Origin: an uncultured Selenomonadales bacterium
Lineage (GTDB): Bacteria; Bacillota_C; Negativicutes; Selenomonadales; Selenomonadaceae
Direction of reading: 5' to 3'
Length of the DNA stretch: 5,643 nt
Assembly (NCBI GenBank): GCA_947302675.1
Contig: CAMYWI010000112.1
Span: 1-5,643 of the forward strand
Shown piece by piece: positions 4,886 through 5,643 of this stretch (positions within the stretch are counted from its first letter, which is position 1; each line of letters opens with the position of its first letter). The notes beneath the pieces are model-generated. The model worked only from the letters and a program-made list of their open reading frames with translations, did no database searches and was not told the origin of the DNA. A program made the translations under genes and the position numbers.

Positions 4886-5643
4886 ATGAGTAAAAATTAT
4901 AAGTTCGAGACTCTGCAACTGCACGTCGGGCAGGAAAAGGCTGACCCCGTCACCGGAGCACGCGCCGTCCCGATTTATCAAACGACATCTTATGTCTTCA
5001 ACGACTGCCAACACGCGGCAGATTTGTTCGCTTTGAAGGCGGCAGGAAATATTTACGGACGCTTGACCAATCCCACGCAAGAAATTTTTGAGAAAAGGAT
5101 TGCGGCGTTGGAAGGCGGCGCGGCGGCTTTGGCAGTGGCGAGCGGCGCGGCGGCTGTCACCTACGTTGCTCAAGCTCTTGCCCAGCAAGGTCATCATATC
5201 GTTGCGGCGACCACGATTTACGGCGGCACCTTCAATCTTTTTGAACACACTTTGCCCGCGTTCGGCGTCGAGACGACTTTTGTTGACCCGACAAAGGGCG
5301 TTGAAGTTTTCGAGGCGGCTGTTAAGGACAACACGCGCTTTATCTTTATCGAGTCCGTCGGCAACCCCAACGCCACGCTGATTGACATTCAAGCCGTCGC
5401 CGACATTGCGCACAAGCACAAAATTCCGCTCGTCATTGATAACACGTTCGCCACGCCGTATCAGATTCGCCCGTTTGAACTCGGCGCGGATATTGTCGTC
5501 CACAGCGCGACTAAATTTATCGGCGGGCACGGCACGACACTTGGCGGCGTCATCGTCGAGAGCGGCAAGTTTGACTGGGAAAAGTCTGGCAAGTTCCCGC
5601 AACTCGTCGAACCCAATCCGAGCTATCACGGCGTCAGCTTTTA
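4886..5643 (+). CDS. metY: O-acetylhomoserine sulfhydrylase, partial (3' end missing)
   Basis: The frame is open from the ATG to the window edge: 252 complete codons plus two bases of about 425-430 expected. The product is a PLP enzyme of the Cys/Met-metabolism family. Visible marks are the N-terminal TLQLHVGQEKADPVTGARAVPIYQTTSYVF (9-38), YGRLTNPT (57-64) for cofactor phosphate binding by the neighbouring subunit, ASGAAA (85-90), the PLP-ring aspartate D185 in VIDNTF, and the Schiff-base lysine K210 in HSATKFIGGHG. The MetY-type start and the length of the insertion after YVF favour O-acetylhomoserine aminocarboxypropyltransferase, which makes homocysteine from O-acetylhomoserine and sulfide in methionine synthesis, over cystathionine gamma-synthase or gamma-lyase. 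The start is set by GAAGGAGG (4871-4878) 7 bases before ATG. It has its own predicted promoter and a structured leader. A long open frame opposite it on the minus strand is a shadow. Confidence 0.93.
   Translation, partial: MSKNYKFETLQLHVGQEKADPVTGARAVPIYQTTSYVFNDCQHAADLFALKAAGNIYGRLTNPTQEIFEKRIAALEGGAAALAVASGAAAVTYVAQALAQQGHHIVAATTIYGGTFNLFEHTLPAFGVETTFVDPTKGVEVFEAAVKDNTRFIFIESVGNPNATLIDIQAVADIAHKHKIPLVIDNTFATPYQIRPFELGADIVVHSATKFIGGHGTTLGGVIVESGKFDWEKSGKFPQLVEPNPSYHGVSF

Noticed and set aside
4778..5629. A 283-residue open frame on the minus strand opposite metY.
   Set aside because: It is antisense to a clear PLP enzyme, is low in complexity (many Arg, Asp, Val), has no recognisable domain and no plausible ribosome site. 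The codon bias of metY leaves this frame open by chance.
1..5643. CRISPR arrays, insertion sequences, integrase genes or tandem repeats.
   Set aside because: No spaced direct repeats, terminal inverted repeats with a transposase, or integrase motifs were found by eye in either strand.

Overview
The window looks like ordinary chromosome of an anaerobic, Firmicute-type bacterium. The evidence is a flavodiiron O2/NO reductase, strong AAGGAGG-type ribosome sites (each 7 bases before its ATG), near-consensus sigma-A/sigma-70 promoters, a stand-alone SpoIIAA/RsbV-like STAS protein and a radical-free, Fe-S-containing rRNA uracil methyltransferase. Base composition is moderate. A Negativicutes-like source (Selenomonas/Acidaminococcus relatives) is a guess from overall style, not something the sequence proves.

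Layout, left to right. At 1-47 (minus) is the 5' two-thirds of a tRNA-Arg(UCU), cut by the window edge, driven by a perfect TTGACA-N17-TATAAT promoter at 70-98. Next, on the minus strand, is a two-gene unit transcribed leftward from 3025: a flavodiiron protein (fprA-like, 1853-3025), then a DUF262/DUF1524 predicted nuclease of the GmrSD/SspE kind (102-1841). The ribosome site of the nuclease gene overlaps the fprA stop codon. No terminator is visible between the nuclease gene and the tRNA.

At 3026-3115 is a compact divergent control region in which two promoters physically overlap. One serves the leftward fprA unit. The other serves a rightward pair: a STAS-domain anti-sigma-factor antagonist (3116-3445) followed after one base by an RlmD/RumA-family 23S rRNA m5U methyltransferase (3447-4763). 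A further promoter (TTGACA-N17-TATCAT) lies across the last codons of the methyltransferase gene. It leads into a leader of roughly 98 bases holding an 18-bp hairpin, then into metY (O-acetylhomoserine sulfhydrylase), whose 3' end is beyond the window.

Functionally this is a mix of housekeeping (tRNA, rRNA modification, methionine synthesis), oxidative/nitrosative protection (fprA) and one probable anti-phage gene (DUF262/DUF1524). The most unusual features are the tight coupling of that nuclease to fprA, the overlapping divergent promoters, and the structured metY leader, which does not match any methionine riboswitch I know. I see no CRISPR array, transposase or integrase. I do not claim a fully new system here.
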